Source: Burkholderia pseudomultivorans (GTDB taxonomy: Bacteria > Pseudomonadota > Gammaproteobacteria > Burkholderiales > Burkholderiaceae). From it: a stretch of DNA of 49,318 nt. The stretch covers positions 1 to 49,318 of the forward strand of contig NZ_CABVPP010000057.1 of assembly GCF_902499075.1 (NCBI RefSeq). The letters are read 5' to 3'. The notes beneath the pieces are model-generated. The model saw nothing but the letters and a program-made list of their open reading frames with translations. It had not been told where the DNA came from and searched no databases. The position numbers and the translations under genes were made by a program. Positions 33,828-44,308 of this stretch are shown here, piece after piece; within the stretch, counting starts at the first letter, position 1, and the number at the start of each line of letters is the position of its first letter.

Positions 33828-34889
33828 ATGCCCACGCTGTTCGATCCCGTGACCCTCGGCGAACTGACGCTGCCGAACCGTATCGTGATGGCGCCGCTCA
33901 CCCGCACCCGTGCGGGCGACGCGCGCGTGCCCAACGCCCTGATGGCCCGCTACTACGCCGAACGCGCATCGGCCGGCCTGATCATCACCGAGGCGACCTC
34001 GGTCACGCCGCAGGGCGTCGGCTATGCGGGCACGCCCGGCATCTGGTCCGACGAACAGGTCGAGGGCTGGAAGCAGGTGACGCAGGCCGTGCATGCCGCG
34101 GGCGGCCGCATCGTGCTGCAGCTCTGGCACGTCGGCCGGATCTCCGATCCGGTGTTCCTGAACGGCGACCTGCCGGTCGCGCCGAGCGCGATCGCCGCGG
34201 GCGGCCACGTCAGCCTCGTGCGTCCGCAACGTCCGTACGTGACGCCGCGCGCGCTCGAACTCGACGAGATTCCCGGCATCGTCGCCGCGTATCGCAAGGG
34301 TGCCGAGAACGCGAAAGCGGCCGGCTTCGACGGCGTCGAGATCCACGGCGCGAACGGCTACCTGCTCGACCAGTTCCTGCAGGACAGCACGAATCGCCGC
34401 ACCGACGCCTACGGCGGCCCGATCGAGAACCGCGCGCGCCTGCTGCTCGAAGTGGTCGACGCGGCGATCGACGTGTGGGGCGCCGGACGCGTCGGCGTGC
34501 ACCTCGCGCCGCGCGGGGACGCGCATACGATGGGCGATTCCGACCCGGCCGCGACGTTCGGCTATGTCGCGCGCGAACTCGGCCGCCGCAAGATCGCGTT
34601 CATCTTCACGCGCGAATCGTATACGGGCGACCACTTGAGCCCGCGCCTGAAGGAAGCGTTCGGCGGCCCGCTGATCGCGAACGAGCAATTCACGCTCGAC
34701 ACCGCGCAGGCCGCGCTCGCAAGCGGCGATGCCGATGCGATCGCCTGGGGCAAGCTGTTCATCGCGAACCCGGACCTGCCGCGCCGCCTCGAACTCGGCG
34801 CGCCGCTCAACAAGCCGGTGCCGGAAACCTTCTATGCGGAAGGCGAAACGGGCTACACCGACTATCCGGCGCTGAGCGACGCGGCCTGA
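33828..34889 (+). CDS. Alkene reductase, old yellow enzyme family (NemA-like)
   Basis: 353 residues, FMN-binding TIM barrel. The start is MPTLFDPVTLGELTLPNRIVMAPLTRTRA. The active site has the His-Asn pair in VEIHGANGYLLDQFLQ, and NRRTDAYGG follows; ANPDLPRRL is near the phosphate-binding end. It reduces activated C=C bonds or nitro compounds with NAD(P)H. AGAGG lies 9 nt before the ATG. It is paired with the ArsR repressor, suggesting induction by electrophiles. Confidence 0.95.
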   Translation: MPTLFDPVTLGELTLPNRIVMAPLTRTRAGDARVPNALMARYYAERASAGLIITEATSVTPQGVGYAGTPGIWSDEQVEGWKQVTQAVHAAGGRIVLQLWHVGRISDPVFLNGDLPVAPSAIAAGGHVSLVRPQRPYVTPRALELDEIPGIVAAYRKGAENAKAAGFDGVEIHGANGYLLDQFLQDSTNRRTDAYGGPIENRARLLLEVVDAAIDVWGAGRVGVHLAPRGDAHTMGDSDPAATFGYVARELGRRKIAFIFTRESYTGDHLSPRLKEAFGGPLIANEQFTLDTAQAALASGDADAIAWGKLFIANPDLPRRLELGAPLNKPVPETFYAEGETGYTDYPALSDAA

Positions 34890-34910
34890 TCGCACTGCCC
34901 GACGCGACGA

Positions 34911-34932
34911 GCCGGCCCCGCCTCAGGCCGGC
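34911..34932. terminator. Hairpin at convergent ends of the reductase and GNAT genes
   Basis: GCCGGCC (34911-34917) and GGCCGGC (34926-34932) make a perfect 7-bp stem with an 8-nt loop containing the GNAT stop codon. It would serve both strands; there is no U-tract. Confidence 0.5.
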
Positions 34933-35450
34933 AATCGCAACCGCATGAACACGCGCCGCGTCTCGTCCAGCCCGCGCGCGACGTGGTGCGCGCGGATATC
35001 GCGCAGCGTGTCGTCGAGCATCGTCTCGTCCAGCGCTTCGAAACCGAGCCGCGCGTAGTACGGCGCATTCCAGGGCGCGTCGCGGAACGTCGACAGCACG
35101 ACCTGCGTCATCCCGTCCGCCGCGGCGCGCGCATTGATCGTGTCGATCAGCCGCGCGCCGATCCGCTGGCCGGCATGCGACGGTGCGACGTCCAGCTCCT
35201 CGAGATAGAGCCGCTGCGCATCGAGCAGCCGGTAGAACGCGAAACCCACGCACGCGCCGTGCGCATCGACGGCGACATACGCCCTGCCGCCGTCGATGCG
35301 CGCGAGCACGTCGGCGGCGTCGGTCGGCTCGCCGTCGGCGATGTCCGGCATGCCGATCGCACGAAAGCGCTGCGCGGCAGCGACCTCGATGGCGGCCATC
35401 GCGGCCGCGTCTTCACGAATGGCGGGACGAATGCGGATCGATACTGTCAT
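34923..35450 (-). CDS. GNAT family N-acetyltransferase
   Basis: 175 residues. The GNAT core is VGFAFYRLLDAQRLYLEELDVAPSHAGQRIGARLID (acetyl-CoA loop GQRIGA) and a late YYARLGFEALDE. The substrate is unknown. It faces the LysE gene divergently over 145 nt. Confidence 0.88.
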   Translation of the reverse strand: MTVSIRIRPAIREDAAAMAAIEVAAAQRFRAIGMPDIADGEPTDAADVLARIDGGRAYVAVDAHGACVGFAFYRLLDAQRLYLEELDVAPSHAGQRIGARLIDTINARAAADGMTQVVLSTFRDAPWNAPYYARLGFEALDETMLDDTLRDIRAHHVARGLDETRRVFMRLRLPA

Positions 35451-35482
35451 GACGACGAGGTAGGCAGGCGGGAACGGCCGTC

Positions 35483-35511
35483 ACTATAATCGAAACTTCA
35501 TACGGTTCGAA
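35483..35511 (-). promoter_or_regulatory. Candidate sigma-70 promoter of the GNAT gene, overlapping a plus-strand -10
   Basis: On the minus strand TTCGAA and TATAGT are 17 nt apart, 33 nt before the GNAT ATG. On the plus strand the same place reads TATAAT (35485-35490), which could serve the divergent LysE gene although no good -35 is seen. Confidence 0.4.
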
Positions 35512-35595
35512 CACCCCCTACCGGGGTGCGTCATGTCGCTGTCCGCGCGCACGGCGCGCAGCGCCCGATCGACGCGCCTCCAGCCGAAATCGATC

Positions 35596-36207
35596 ATGGA
35601 CGCCACCAGCCTTCTCGCATTCGCACTCGCTCTCGTCGTCATGTCCTGCACGCCCGGCCCGAGCGTCGCCGCGCTCATCGCGCGCGTGCTGACGAACGGT
35701 TTCCGTGAGACGCTGCCGTTCCTTGCCGCAATGTGGCTTGGCGAAGCGGTCTGGCTGACCTGCGCGATCGCCGGCCTTGCCGTTATCGCCCATACGTTCG
35801 CGACCGGCTTCTTCGTGCTGAAGATGGCCGGCGTCGGCTATCTGCTGTTTCTCGCGTGGAAGATGTGGACCGCGCCGGCCGATGCGCCCACCGATGAAAT
35901 TCCGCGCGGCCGCACCGGCTGGCGCATGTTCCTGGCCGGTTCGCTGGTCACGGCGGGCAACCCGAAGATCGCGCTGTTCTATCTGGCCTTGCTGCCGACC
36001 ATCATCGATCTCCGGGCCGTCAACACGGTCGGCTGGGCCGAGCTCGTCGCGACGATGCTGGCGGTCCTGATCACCGCAGATTGCACGTGGGCGTTCGTCG
36101 CCACGCGCGTACGCAAGCTCATCCTGACCCGTCGCGCGATCAAGATCGCCAACCGCACGAGCGCGGCCGCGATGGCCGGCGCGGCTGTCGCCATCGCCAC
36201 GCGTTGA
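35596..36207 (+). CDS. LysE/RhtB-family exporter
   Basis: 203 residues with about six TM helices. It starts MDATSLLAFALALVVMSCTPGPS; the TPGPS motif is the RhtB signature, and AGNPKIALFYLALLP marks the fourth segment. It exports amino acids or related small molecules. An upstream in-frame Met at 35533 would add an Arg/Ser-rich leader and is unlikely. The 97-nt gap to the convergent porin contains the palindrome CGTCGATCGACG (36211-36222). Confidence 0.9.
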   Translation: MDATSLLAFALALVVMSCTPGPSVAALIARVLTNGFRETLPFLAAMWLGEAVWLTCAIAGLAVIAHTFATGFFVLKMAGVGYLLFLAWKMWTAPADAPTDEIPRGRTGWRMFLAGSLVTAGNPKIALFYLALLPTIIDLRAVNTVGWAELVATMLAVLITADCTWAFVATRVRKLILTRRAIKIANRTSAAAMAGAAVAIATR

Positions 36208-36304
36208 CGCCGTCGATCGACGAGCAAGGTCTACGGCGAGCCGTCATTCCGGCGACTGCCGCAACGCCTGACAATCGCTTCGCCTGCATGCCAGCGCAGC
36301 GCGT

Positions 36305-37513
36305 TCAGAAATTCACGCGCACGCCCGCCATCACCGCGAGCTGCCGGTTCGAATTGCTGTTCGCGAGCACCGGAATCTGCGCGTAGTTCACCGCGTTGCC
36401 GTTCGCGTCGGTGCCGAGCCCGGTTCCGCTCGCGATCTGGCCGATCGCGACCGCATACAGCGCGGTGCGCTTCGACAGGCTGTAGTTCGCGCCGAGGTTC
36501 ACCTGATGGAAGCGCGTCGTGCCGCGCCCGTCGGTATGCGCGGCGTTGAAGACATACGCGACGCCGCCCTGCAGCGCCGGCGTGAACATATACGTGAGGT
36601 TCAGCTCGCCGATGTCGAACGTGAACGCTTGCGGGCGCGGCTGCGCATCCGTCGAGAAATAGCGGCTGTCGTCGAGCCGCGTATGCGTATAGGTCAGCGC
36701 GAGCGTCGCCGCGCCGAACGTCAGCGAGCCGCCCGCGCCGAACGCGCGCATCGCGCGCGCCGCCTGCAGCAGACAGTACATCGCGCCCGGATTGCTGCAC
36801 GCGAAATCGCCGATATAGCCGTTCGCGCCGCCGAGCGCCGCATCGAGCGGCTGCCGCAGGTTCAGGTAGCCGACCGAGAACGCCACCGGTGCGCGGTTGT
36901 ACGTCGCCGCGAGCGCATAGCCGCGCTTCGCGGAGAAGTCGCCGGCCTGCCCGCCGAAGCTGAACGTGCCGCCGAACGTCAGGCCATGGAAATCGGTACT
37001 GGTGAATTTCACCGCGTTGTTGAAGTTGAACGCGGCGTTCAGGTTGTCGACGTCGCCGAGATGCGAGCCGTACGGCGTCGCCCAGTTATTGCTCGACGCA
37101 TACGCGCCGAGCATGTCGGTGTACGAATCGTATTGCCTGCCGAGGCCGAGCGTGCCGATCCCGTCCTGGCGCAGCCCGACCCACGCCTGCCGGCTGAACG
37201 CCGTGCCGCCCTGCAGCGCCTGCCCGTTCGCCGACAGGAACTGCTGCTCGAGCGTGAACACCGCGTCGAGCCCGCCGCCGAGCGGCTCGGCGCCCTGGAA
37301 GCCGAAGCGCGACGGCACGAGATTGCCGCCGCCCATCTGCCACGCATGGCCGCCGCCCGTGCTGCCGTCGGCGCGCGTGAACTGCTGGTTCGTCGAATAG
37401 ATGATGCCGGTGTCCACGGTGCCGTACAGCGTCACGCTGCCCGACGTCTGCGCATGCGCGTGCATGCAGCCCAGCGTCGCCGCCGCGGCCGCCACTCGTC
37501 GTCCGATTTTCAT
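36305..37513 (-). CDS. Outer-membrane porin, Gram-negative OmpC-like
   Basis: 402 residues. A signal peptide (cut after AHAQ, about 22) is followed by SSVTLYG-type start SGSVTLYGTVDTGI, GGSRFGFQG-like VPSRFGFQGAEPLGGG, and a C-terminal aromatic residue (VRVNF), as needed for Bam assembly. It is a 16-strand trimeric porin typical of Burkholderia. A direct-repeat box 95 nt upstream of the start links it to the amine cluster, so it may be the uptake pore for that substrate. Confidence 0.93.
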   Translation of the reverse strand: MKIGRRVAAAAATLGCMHAHAQTSGSVTLYGTVDTGIIYSTNQQFTRADGSTGGGHAWQMGGGNLVPSRFGFQGAEPLGGGLDAVFTLEQQFLSANGQALQGGTAFSRQAWVGLRQDGIGTLGLGRQYDSYTDMLGAYASSNNWATPYGSHLGDVDNLNAAFNFNNAVKFTSTDFHGLTFGGTFSFGGQAGDFSAKRGYALAATYNRAPVAFSVGYLNLRQPLDAALGGANGYIGDFACSNPGAMYCLLQAARAMRAFGAGGSLTFGAATLALTYTHTRLDDSRYFSTDAQPRPQAFTFDIGELNLTYMFTPALQGGVAYVFNAAHTDGRGTTRFHQVNLGANYSLSKRTALYAVAIGQIASGTGLGTDANGNAVNYAQIPVLANSNSNRQLAVMAGVRVNF

Positions 37514-37607
37514 GTCCCGTCCTCTGTGGTCATCGATTTGCAGTGCAGATCGATGGTGTTGTCGATGTGGGTGACAGGACTCTATCCAGCGAAAATTCCG
37601 GACCTCT

Positions 37608-37623
37608 ATCTCAAATCGGCAAA
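37608..37623 (-). promoter_or_regulatory. Direct-repeat box A upstream of the porin gene
   Basis: Plus-strand ATCTCAAATCGGCAAA, 14 of 16 bases equal to boxes B and D. On the minus strand it is followed 21 nt later by GATAGAGT, a -10-like element. It lies 95 nt before the porin ATG. Confidence 0.6.
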
Positions 37624-37648
37624 CGGTGCAGCGCGCGGCGCGCGTGCG

Positions 37649-38587
37649 TCATTCGGGACGCAAGGTCTGCGAAGGCAGCTCGCCGAACAGGTCGCGATAC
37701 TCGCGCGCGAAATAGCCGAGGTGCGTAAAGCCCCAGCTCGCGGCGGCCTCGCCGACGCCGAGCTGCTGCGCGGACGTCGTGCGCAGCAGGCGCCGCACCG
37801 CGTTCAGCCGGATCGTGCGCAGATAGCCGACCGGCGTGACGTCGGCGACGCGCTGGAAGCTCGTCTGCAGCGTGCGGCGGCTGCACCGCAGCGCGCGGCA
37901 CAGTTCGAGCACGGTGACGGGTTCCTCCGGCCGGTCGCGCAAGTGCTTCTCGCAGCGGCTCACGATGTCGCTGTAGGTCGCATGCGTGATGTCGCGGCGT
38001 TCGACGCCGATGCCCTGGTCGAGCGCGTCGAGAAACATGCCGAGCATCGCGTCGCGAAACATCTTGCGCGTGGCCGCGTATTCGAGGCAGCCGGGGTTGC
38101 GCTGCGCGTCGTCGATCAGCGACGACAGCCGCGCGCCGAGCGCGACGCCCTGCGGATCGGACAGCCGCGTCACGTGCCGCAGCTTGCGTGCGCCGGCCGC
38201 GCCGAATTCGGCCTCGCACAGCTCGTCGACCATGTCCGACGCGGCGCTGATCCCGACCAGCCCCATCCCTTCCGGCGTATGGAACTCGAAATCCTCGCCG
38301 GCGCGCAGCGCGAGCAGCGCATAGCCGTCGACCGGCTGGCCCTGGAAGGTGCCCGCCAGCGGCACGGACAGCGGCACCGCGAGCGACGTGCGCCCGCACG
38401 GCGCGAGGCCCGTCTGCGCGACGCGCCGGTTGGTCGTCTCGCGGAAGAAGTGGAAATCGTCGTACAGCACCTGCGTGACCGTGCCCTTGAAGCGGCCCGG
38501 CGTCATCTGGCGGTAGACCTGATGCCAGCCCGCGATCGCGAGCCCGTGGTCGTGCACGTCTTCGTGTGAGCGTGACTGGAACAACAT
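37649..38587 (-). CDS. AraC-family transcriptional regulator
   Basis: 312 residues. The C-terminal double helix-turn-helix has LCRALRCSRRTLQTSFQRVADVTPVGYLRTIRLNAVRRLL and WGFTHLGYFAREYRDLFGELP. The N-terminal half is an EutR/FeaR-like sensor without a recognised cofactor motif. I chose ATG 38587 (GGAG 7 nt upstream). It follows the DUF3156 gene by 69 nt and precedes the porin. Its likely targets are the transport and catabolic genes around it, and it is a candidate binder of the direct-repeat boxes, since AraC proteins bind directly repeated sites. Confidence 0.9.
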   Translation of the reverse strand: MLFQSRSHEDVHDHGLAIAGWHQVYRQMTPGRFKGTVTQVLYDDFHFFRETTNRRVAQTGLAPCGRTSLAVPLSVPLAGTFQGQPVDGYALLALRAGEDFEFHTPEGMGLVGISAASDMVDELCEAEFGAAGARKLRHVTRLSDPQGVALGARLSSLIDDAQRNPGCLEYAATRKMFRDAMLGMFLDALDQGIGVERRDITHATYSDIVSRCEKHLRDRPEEPVTVLELCRALRCSRRTLQTSFQRVADVTPVGYLRTIRLNAVRRLLRTTSAQQLGVGEAAASWGFTHLGYFAREYRDLFGELPSQTLRPE

Positions 38588-38656
38588 CGGCGTCTCCGGT
38601 AAAACCCTGATCCCGTTCGCGGCCGCCGGGTTCCGCGCGGCACGCAACGCCACAGC

Positions 38657-39235
38657 TTACCCGCGCAAAATCCGGCGTAGTGCAGTTTCGAACGCGAGAC
38701 AGGCGGCCGACAGCGCATCGGCCTGTTCGTCGATCAGGCGCACGTAGCGGCGAAACGACGGCATCCGGTTCACGACCTCGCTGCCGCCGAACGGCACGAC
38801 GACGAGCGTCCAGCGGCCATCGCGCGCGTCGATCGCGCAGTCGGTCAGGTGCAGCGGGCGCAGCGCGCCGGCCAGCGGCGCATCGGTCAGCAGCGCCGCA
38901 ATCGTCCGCTCGAAGGCAGGGTCGCATCCCGGCGCGGCGATCGCCTGCACGCCCGAGCGCCGCAGCCAGCCGGTCTGCCGCACGCGCGCATGGCCGGATG
39001 CGGCCGGACCGCGCGCGGTGGCCGTTACCTTCACGCTGACCGTATGCATCAGGAATTGGCGATCGACCTGCTCCGCGACACCGACGCGCACACCGTTCGG
39101 CAGCCGCGCGGTCGCGCCGTCGGCGTCGCGCACGGCGCGCAGGTCGGCGAGCACGCGCGCGGCGATCGCGCCGGGCCGGTAGCCGGCCGGCGGCGGCACG
39201 GGCGCCGTGCGCCAGCGGGCAAGCACGGCCTTCAT
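38657..39235 (-). CDS. DUF3156 family protein
   Basis: 192 residues, soluble, Arg/Ala-rich, with no signal or TM segment. Segments RQFLMHTVSVKVTATARGP and LVVVPFGGSEVVNRMPSFRRYVRL match what I recall for DUF3156, a family usually encoded next to amino-acid permeases in Burkholderia. Function is unknown. Its ATG overlaps the permease stop (ATGA), implying coupled translation and probably a joint role in uptake or first-step metabolism. Confidence 0.7.
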   Translation of the reverse strand: MKAVLARWRTAPVPPPAGYRPGAIAARVLADLRAVRDADGATARLPNGVRVGVAEQVDRQFLMHTVSVKVTATARGPAASGHARVRQTGWLRRSGVQAIAAPGCDPAFERTIAALLTDAPLAGALRPLHLTDCAIDARDGRWTLVVVPFGGSEVVNRMPSFRRYVRLIDEQADALSAACLAFETALRRILRG

Positions 39236-40734
39236 GACGCGACGTGTTCGTTGCGCAGCACTTCCTCGACCGGCACCGGCTTGAACGGATGCCGGCGCTG
39301 CACGACGAGCGACCAGAACAGCGCATACAGCGCGGTGAGCCCGAGCATCGCGCCGAACGGCACGTAGATATCGCGCGCGTTCATGCCCGGCGGCGTGATG
39401 TACCAGATTGCGAGCACGATGCCGACGCTCGACACGATCTGCGGCAACGGAAACAGCGGCGAACGGTACGGGCGCGGCAGGTCCGGCCGACGGATGCGCA
39501 GCATCACGACCGACGCGGTGACGAGCAGGTACGCGGTGCCCCACGCGCAGGTCGCGGCGAGCACGAGATGCAGGATGCTGTCGAGATTGCCGTTGATCAG
39601 CCACGCGTGGAAGATCGGCACGATCGCCGCCGCGACGATGCCGACCACCGGCGTCTTGAAGCGCGGGTGCAGGTATGCGAAGCAGCGCGGCAGCGCGCCG
39701 TCGATCGCCATCCCGTACAGGATGCGCGGCAGCCCGGCCATCAGCGTGTTGATCGTCGCCGCGCCCGCGCACAGGAACGCGACGCCAAACCAGATGCGGC
39801 CGAACGGGCCGAGCACCTGCAGCGCGAATGCGGGAATCGCGCCCGGCGTGTCGAGCAGGTGCGTGAGGCCGTCCGCGCTCACCGGCACGTTCGCGACCTG
39901 GCGGCGAATCGCCGCGCCGTACAGGAACATGCAGATCGCGACGCCGACCAGCCCGAGCGCCATCGCGCGCGGAATCGTGCGGCCCGGCGCCTTCATCTCG
40001 GGCGCGAGCGGCGTGACGAATTCGCAGCCGACGAACATGAACATCGCCATCCCGACCAGCGACAGCACAGCCGGCACCGACGTGCCGACTTCCGAGCCGC
40101 CGAACCAGCCGTCGAGATGCACGGCCGGCGCGGCCGCGAGCCCGAGGATCCCGAAGATCATCAGCGACAGCCACATGCCGGCCGTCAGCACGATCTCAAG
40201 CTTGCTGAACACCTTGATGCCGATGATGTTGGTGATCGCGAACGTGATCACGAGGCCGACGCCGACCAGCCACGAGCTGTTGTGCTTCTCGAACGCGGCA
40301 TTCAACGACTCGAAATTGACGAGCGCCATGATGCCGCTCAGGATCGTCTCCGCAGTGCCGGCGAACACGTGCACGAGGAAATACGCGGAAATCGTGCCGG
40401 TGATCGCCCAGAAGCGGCCGAGCCCGCACGACAGGTAATCGTAAACCGAGCCGGCCGTCGGCAGCATCGCGGCGGCTTCGGAGAAGGTGGTCGCCTGCGC
40501 CTGCATCATCACGAACGCGATGATCATCGCGACCGCGAACGCCCAGCCGCCCATCCCGAAGCCCGACGTCGCGGTGAGGATCACCGGACTGGCCATGATG
40601 AGACCCACCGCACTGGCCAGCGCAGTCGGAAAACCGACCGCGCCCGCCTTCAATACCGCGCCGCCGCCTGCCTCGTCCGGCGCATGGCCGGACGTGCCGC
40701 TCGCGGCATTCGTCAATCCTGACGTTCCCGACAT
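39232..40734 (-). CDS. APC-superfamily amino acid/amine permease
   Basis: 500 residues with about 12 TM helices. The first helix region has GFPTALASAVGLIMASPVIL and the later block MFMFVGCEFVTPLAPEMKAPGRTIPRAM is typical of APC transporters. It imports an amino acid or amine by proton coupling. A box of the shared direct-repeat motif lies 159 nt upstream. It probably supplies the substrate for the aminotransferase and aldehyde dehydrogenase encoded upstream. Confidence 0.9.
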   Translation of the reverse strand: MSGTSGLTNAASGTSGHAPDEAGGGAVLKAGAVGFPTALASAVGLIMASPVILTATSGFGMGGWAFAVAMIIAFVMMQAQATTFSEAAAMLPTAGSVYDYLSCGLGRFWAITGTISAYFLVHVFAGTAETILSGIMALVNFESLNAAFEKHNSSWLVGVGLVITFAITNIIGIKVFSKLEIVLTAGMWLSLMIFGILGLAAAPAVHLDGWFGGSEVGTSVPAVLSLVGMAMFMFVGCEFVTPLAPEMKAPGRTIPRAMALGLVGVAICMFLYGAAIRRQVANVPVSADGLTHLLDTPGAIPAFALQVLGPFGRIWFGVAFLCAGAATINTLMAGLPRILYGMAIDGALPRCFAYLHPRFKTPVVGIVAAAIVPIFHAWLINGNLDSILHLVLAATCAWGTAYLLVTASVVMLRIRRPDLPRPYRSPLFPLPQIVSSVGIVLAIWYITPPGMNARDIYVPFGAMLGLTALYALFWSLVVQRRHPFKPVPVEEVLRNEHVAS

Positions 40735-40892
40735 GCTTGTCTCCTGTATCGACCCGGATCGGCGCGTCGGCGTCCGCCCGGGTCACTTGCACCGTTATCG
40801 ACCGGCGTGCGTGCTTCCACGCGCGCGCCGGTTACATGCAAAGCACTCTTGTTCGATGTCGAAAAAATACGCAGGCAAAATAATCCGGTCAT

Positions 40893-40908
40893 AGCGCAAA
40901 TCGGCAAA
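40893..40908 (-). promoter_or_regulatory. Direct-repeat box B upstream of the permease gene
   Basis: Plus-strand AGCGCAAATCGGCAAA; minus strand TTTGC-CGA-TTTGC-GCT. It sits in the 204-nt gap between the aminotransferase stop and the permease, 159 nt before the permease ATG. Confidence 0.7.
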
Positions 40909-40938
40909 CCGGCGAGCGGCGGTCGTGCCGGTCGCGCG

Positions 40939-42279
40939 TCACGCGAACGGCACGGCCTCGAAGCCGGCCGCCAGCGCGTCGACGATCCGGTCGAGCTGCT
41001 CGCGCTGGATCACGAGCGGCGGCGACAGGATGATCTTGGTGCCGACCGGGCGCACCAGCACGCCGTGCTCGCGCGCGACTTCCGCGACCGCGTTCGCGTA
41101 GCCGGACAGCGGGTCGATCGGCTCGCGCGTCGTCTTGTCCGCGACCAGATCGAGCGCGAGCATCAGCCCCTTGCCGCGCACCTCGCCGACCGCCGCGAAG
41201 CGTTCCGCGAACGGCTGCAGCGCTTCGAGCAGATACGCGCCCTGCTTCGCCGCGTTCGCCGGCAGATCCTCCTTCACGACGATGTCGAGGCTCGCGATCG
41301 CGGCCGCGCACGCGACCGGGTGGCCCGCGTACGTATAGCCGTGCATGATCGCGCCGCCGAAGTCCGCGTTCTGCGCGAAGGCGTCCTCGATCCGCGCGTT
41401 CACGGCCGTCGCGCCGAGCGGCACATAGCCCGACGAGATGCCCTTCGCGAGACACATGATGTCCGGGCGCACGCCCCAGCCGCGGCTGCCGAACAGGCTG
41501 CCGCTGCGGCCGAAGCCCGTCACGACCTCGTCGGCGATCAGCAGCACGCCGTAGCGGTCGCACACCTCGCGCACCAGCGGCCAGTAGTTGGCGGGCGGCA
41601 CGATCACGCCGCCCGCGCCCTGGATCGGCTCGGCGATGAACGCGGCAACCGTGTCTGGGCTCTGGAACTGGATTTCGCGCTCGAGCAGTTCCGCGCAGAT
41701 CCGGCCCAGTTCCTCCGGATCCTGCGTGAACGGGTTGCGATAGAGCCACGGCGTCTCGACGTGGAAGCAGCCCGGCAGGTTCGGCTCGTAGTTGCGGCGG
41801 AACACCGTATTGCCGTTCACCGACGCACCGCCGAAATGCGTGCCGTGATAGCCCTGCTTCAGCGAGATGAACTTGGTGCGGTCGGCCTGGCCGCGCACCT
41901 TCCAGTACTGGCGCGCGATCTTCAGCGCGGTCTCGATCGAATCGGAACCGCCCGAGCTGTACAGCACGCGGCGCATCCCTTCCGGCTCGAGCATGTCGAT
42001 CAGCTGCTTCGACAATTCTTCCGCGCGCGGATGCGAAATGCCGTCGAACAGCTGGAAGTATTCGAGCTCGTCGAGCTGGCGCACGATCGCGTCCTTCACT
42101 TCCTTGCGGTTGTGCCCGACGTTCACGTTCCACAGGCCCGCGACGCCGTCGACGAGCTGCTTGCCCTGTTCGTCGAACACGTAGCAGCCGTCGCCGCGCA
42201 CGATGCGGATCGGCTTGCGGCGTTTCATTTCGTTCGGGTGCAGCATCGGGTGCCAGAATTTCGCTTCGTTGTAGCTCAT
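40939..42279 (-). CDS. Class-III PLP aminotransferase (omega-amine/amino acid)
   Basis: 446 residues, fold-type I. The PLP lysine is in CLAKGISSGYVPLGA, with LIADEVVTGFGRSG (PLP-binding Asp) and FIAEPIQGAGGVIVPP upstream. It transfers the terminal amino group of an omega-amino acid or diamine to a keto acid, giving an aldehyde. The ATG at 42279 has GGAG 7 nt upstream; a GTG at 42291 would add four residues. It lies 60 nt after the aldehyde dehydrogenase gene, the natural next step. The substrate is unknown. Confidence 0.92.
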   Translation of the reverse strand: MSYNEAKFWHPMLHPNEMKRRKPIRIVRGDGCYVFDEQGKQLVDGVAGLWNVNVGHNRKEVKDAIVRQLDELEYFQLFDGISHPRAEELSKQLIDMLEPEGMRRVLYSSGGSDSIETALKIARQYWKVRGQADRTKFISLKQGYHGTHFGGASVNGNTVFRRNYEPNLPGCFHVETPWLYRNPFTQDPEELGRICAELLEREIQFQSPDTVAAFIAEPIQGAGGVIVPPANYWPLVREVCDRYGVLLIADEVVTGFGRSGSLFGSRGWGVRPDIMCLAKGISSGYVPLGATAVNARIEDAFAQNADFGGAIMHGYTYAGHPVACAAAIASLDIVVKEDLPANAAKQGAYLLEALQPFAERFAAVGEVRGKGLMLALDLVADKTTREPIDPLSGYANAVAEVAREHGVLVRPVGTKIILSPPLVIQREQLDRIVDALAAGFEAVPFA

Positions 42280-42339
42280 TGCAGTCTCCACTTTCGGATC
42301 GGTCGGATCGGATATCCGGATGTCGGGGTGTGTCGCGCG

Positions 42340-43842
<1,503 letters not shown>

Positions 43843-43930
43843 GGGCGTCTCGATGTTTGTCGTGGCTGAACCGCGTGCAGCGGAGCACGCGGGCGTCGCA
43901 CCACTGTATCGAGCGGGCCGGGCGGCGGTT

Positions 43931-43946
43931 AGCGCAAATTGGCAGC
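43931..43946 (-). promoter_or_regulatory. Direct-repeat box C upstream of the aldehyde dehydrogenase gene
   Basis: Plus-strand AGCGCAAATTGGCAGC, 13 of 16 bases equal to boxes B and D. On the minus strand GATACAGT follows 20 nt later, a likely -10. It is 89 nt before the ATG. Confidence 0.65.
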
Positions 43947-44002
43947 GCGTGGGACGAGGTGACGAAGGGGGCTTTCGTCGGACGATTCGGCAATTCGGCC
44001 GG

Positions 44003-44200
44003 TTAGTTTCTGAAGCCGTGCGCGAGGCCCGCAAGCAGCACGTAGCCCTGATAGTCGAGCCAGTAAACGCCGATCGCGAGCGGAACGAGGATATAGAGCA
44101 GGTCGTAGGTGCCGCTTCTCGCCGTCCTGATGATCTGGATCGGCAATACGATACTCAGCGCCAGCACGACCAGCGCAACGGCAATCATCGCAATATCCAT
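44003..44200 (-). CDS. Small two-helix membrane protein, unknown function
   Basis: About 65 residues starting MDIAMIAVALVVLALSIVLPIQ, with two hydrophobic helices (3-24 and 35-58) and a polar turn RTARSGTYD. It resembles small inner-membrane proteins of unknown role that occur singly in Burkholderia. The start at 44200 is chosen because the upstream in-frame extension is hydrophilic and lacks a ribosome site. It lies between the LuxR-type regulator and the aldehyde dehydrogenase operon. Confidence 0.55.
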   Translation of the reverse strand: MDIAMIAVALVVLALSIVLPIQIIRTARSGTYDLLYILVPLAIGVYWLDYQGYVLLAGLAHGFRN

Positions 44201-44308
44201 GTTGTTCGGCCCGTCATTGTTCTGGAAACGACCAGCACGCATGGTACTGCACGGCTTCGCCGCGCCGCGCATTCGTCCGACGTAAACGACGACCCGAACC
44301 GTGCCCGT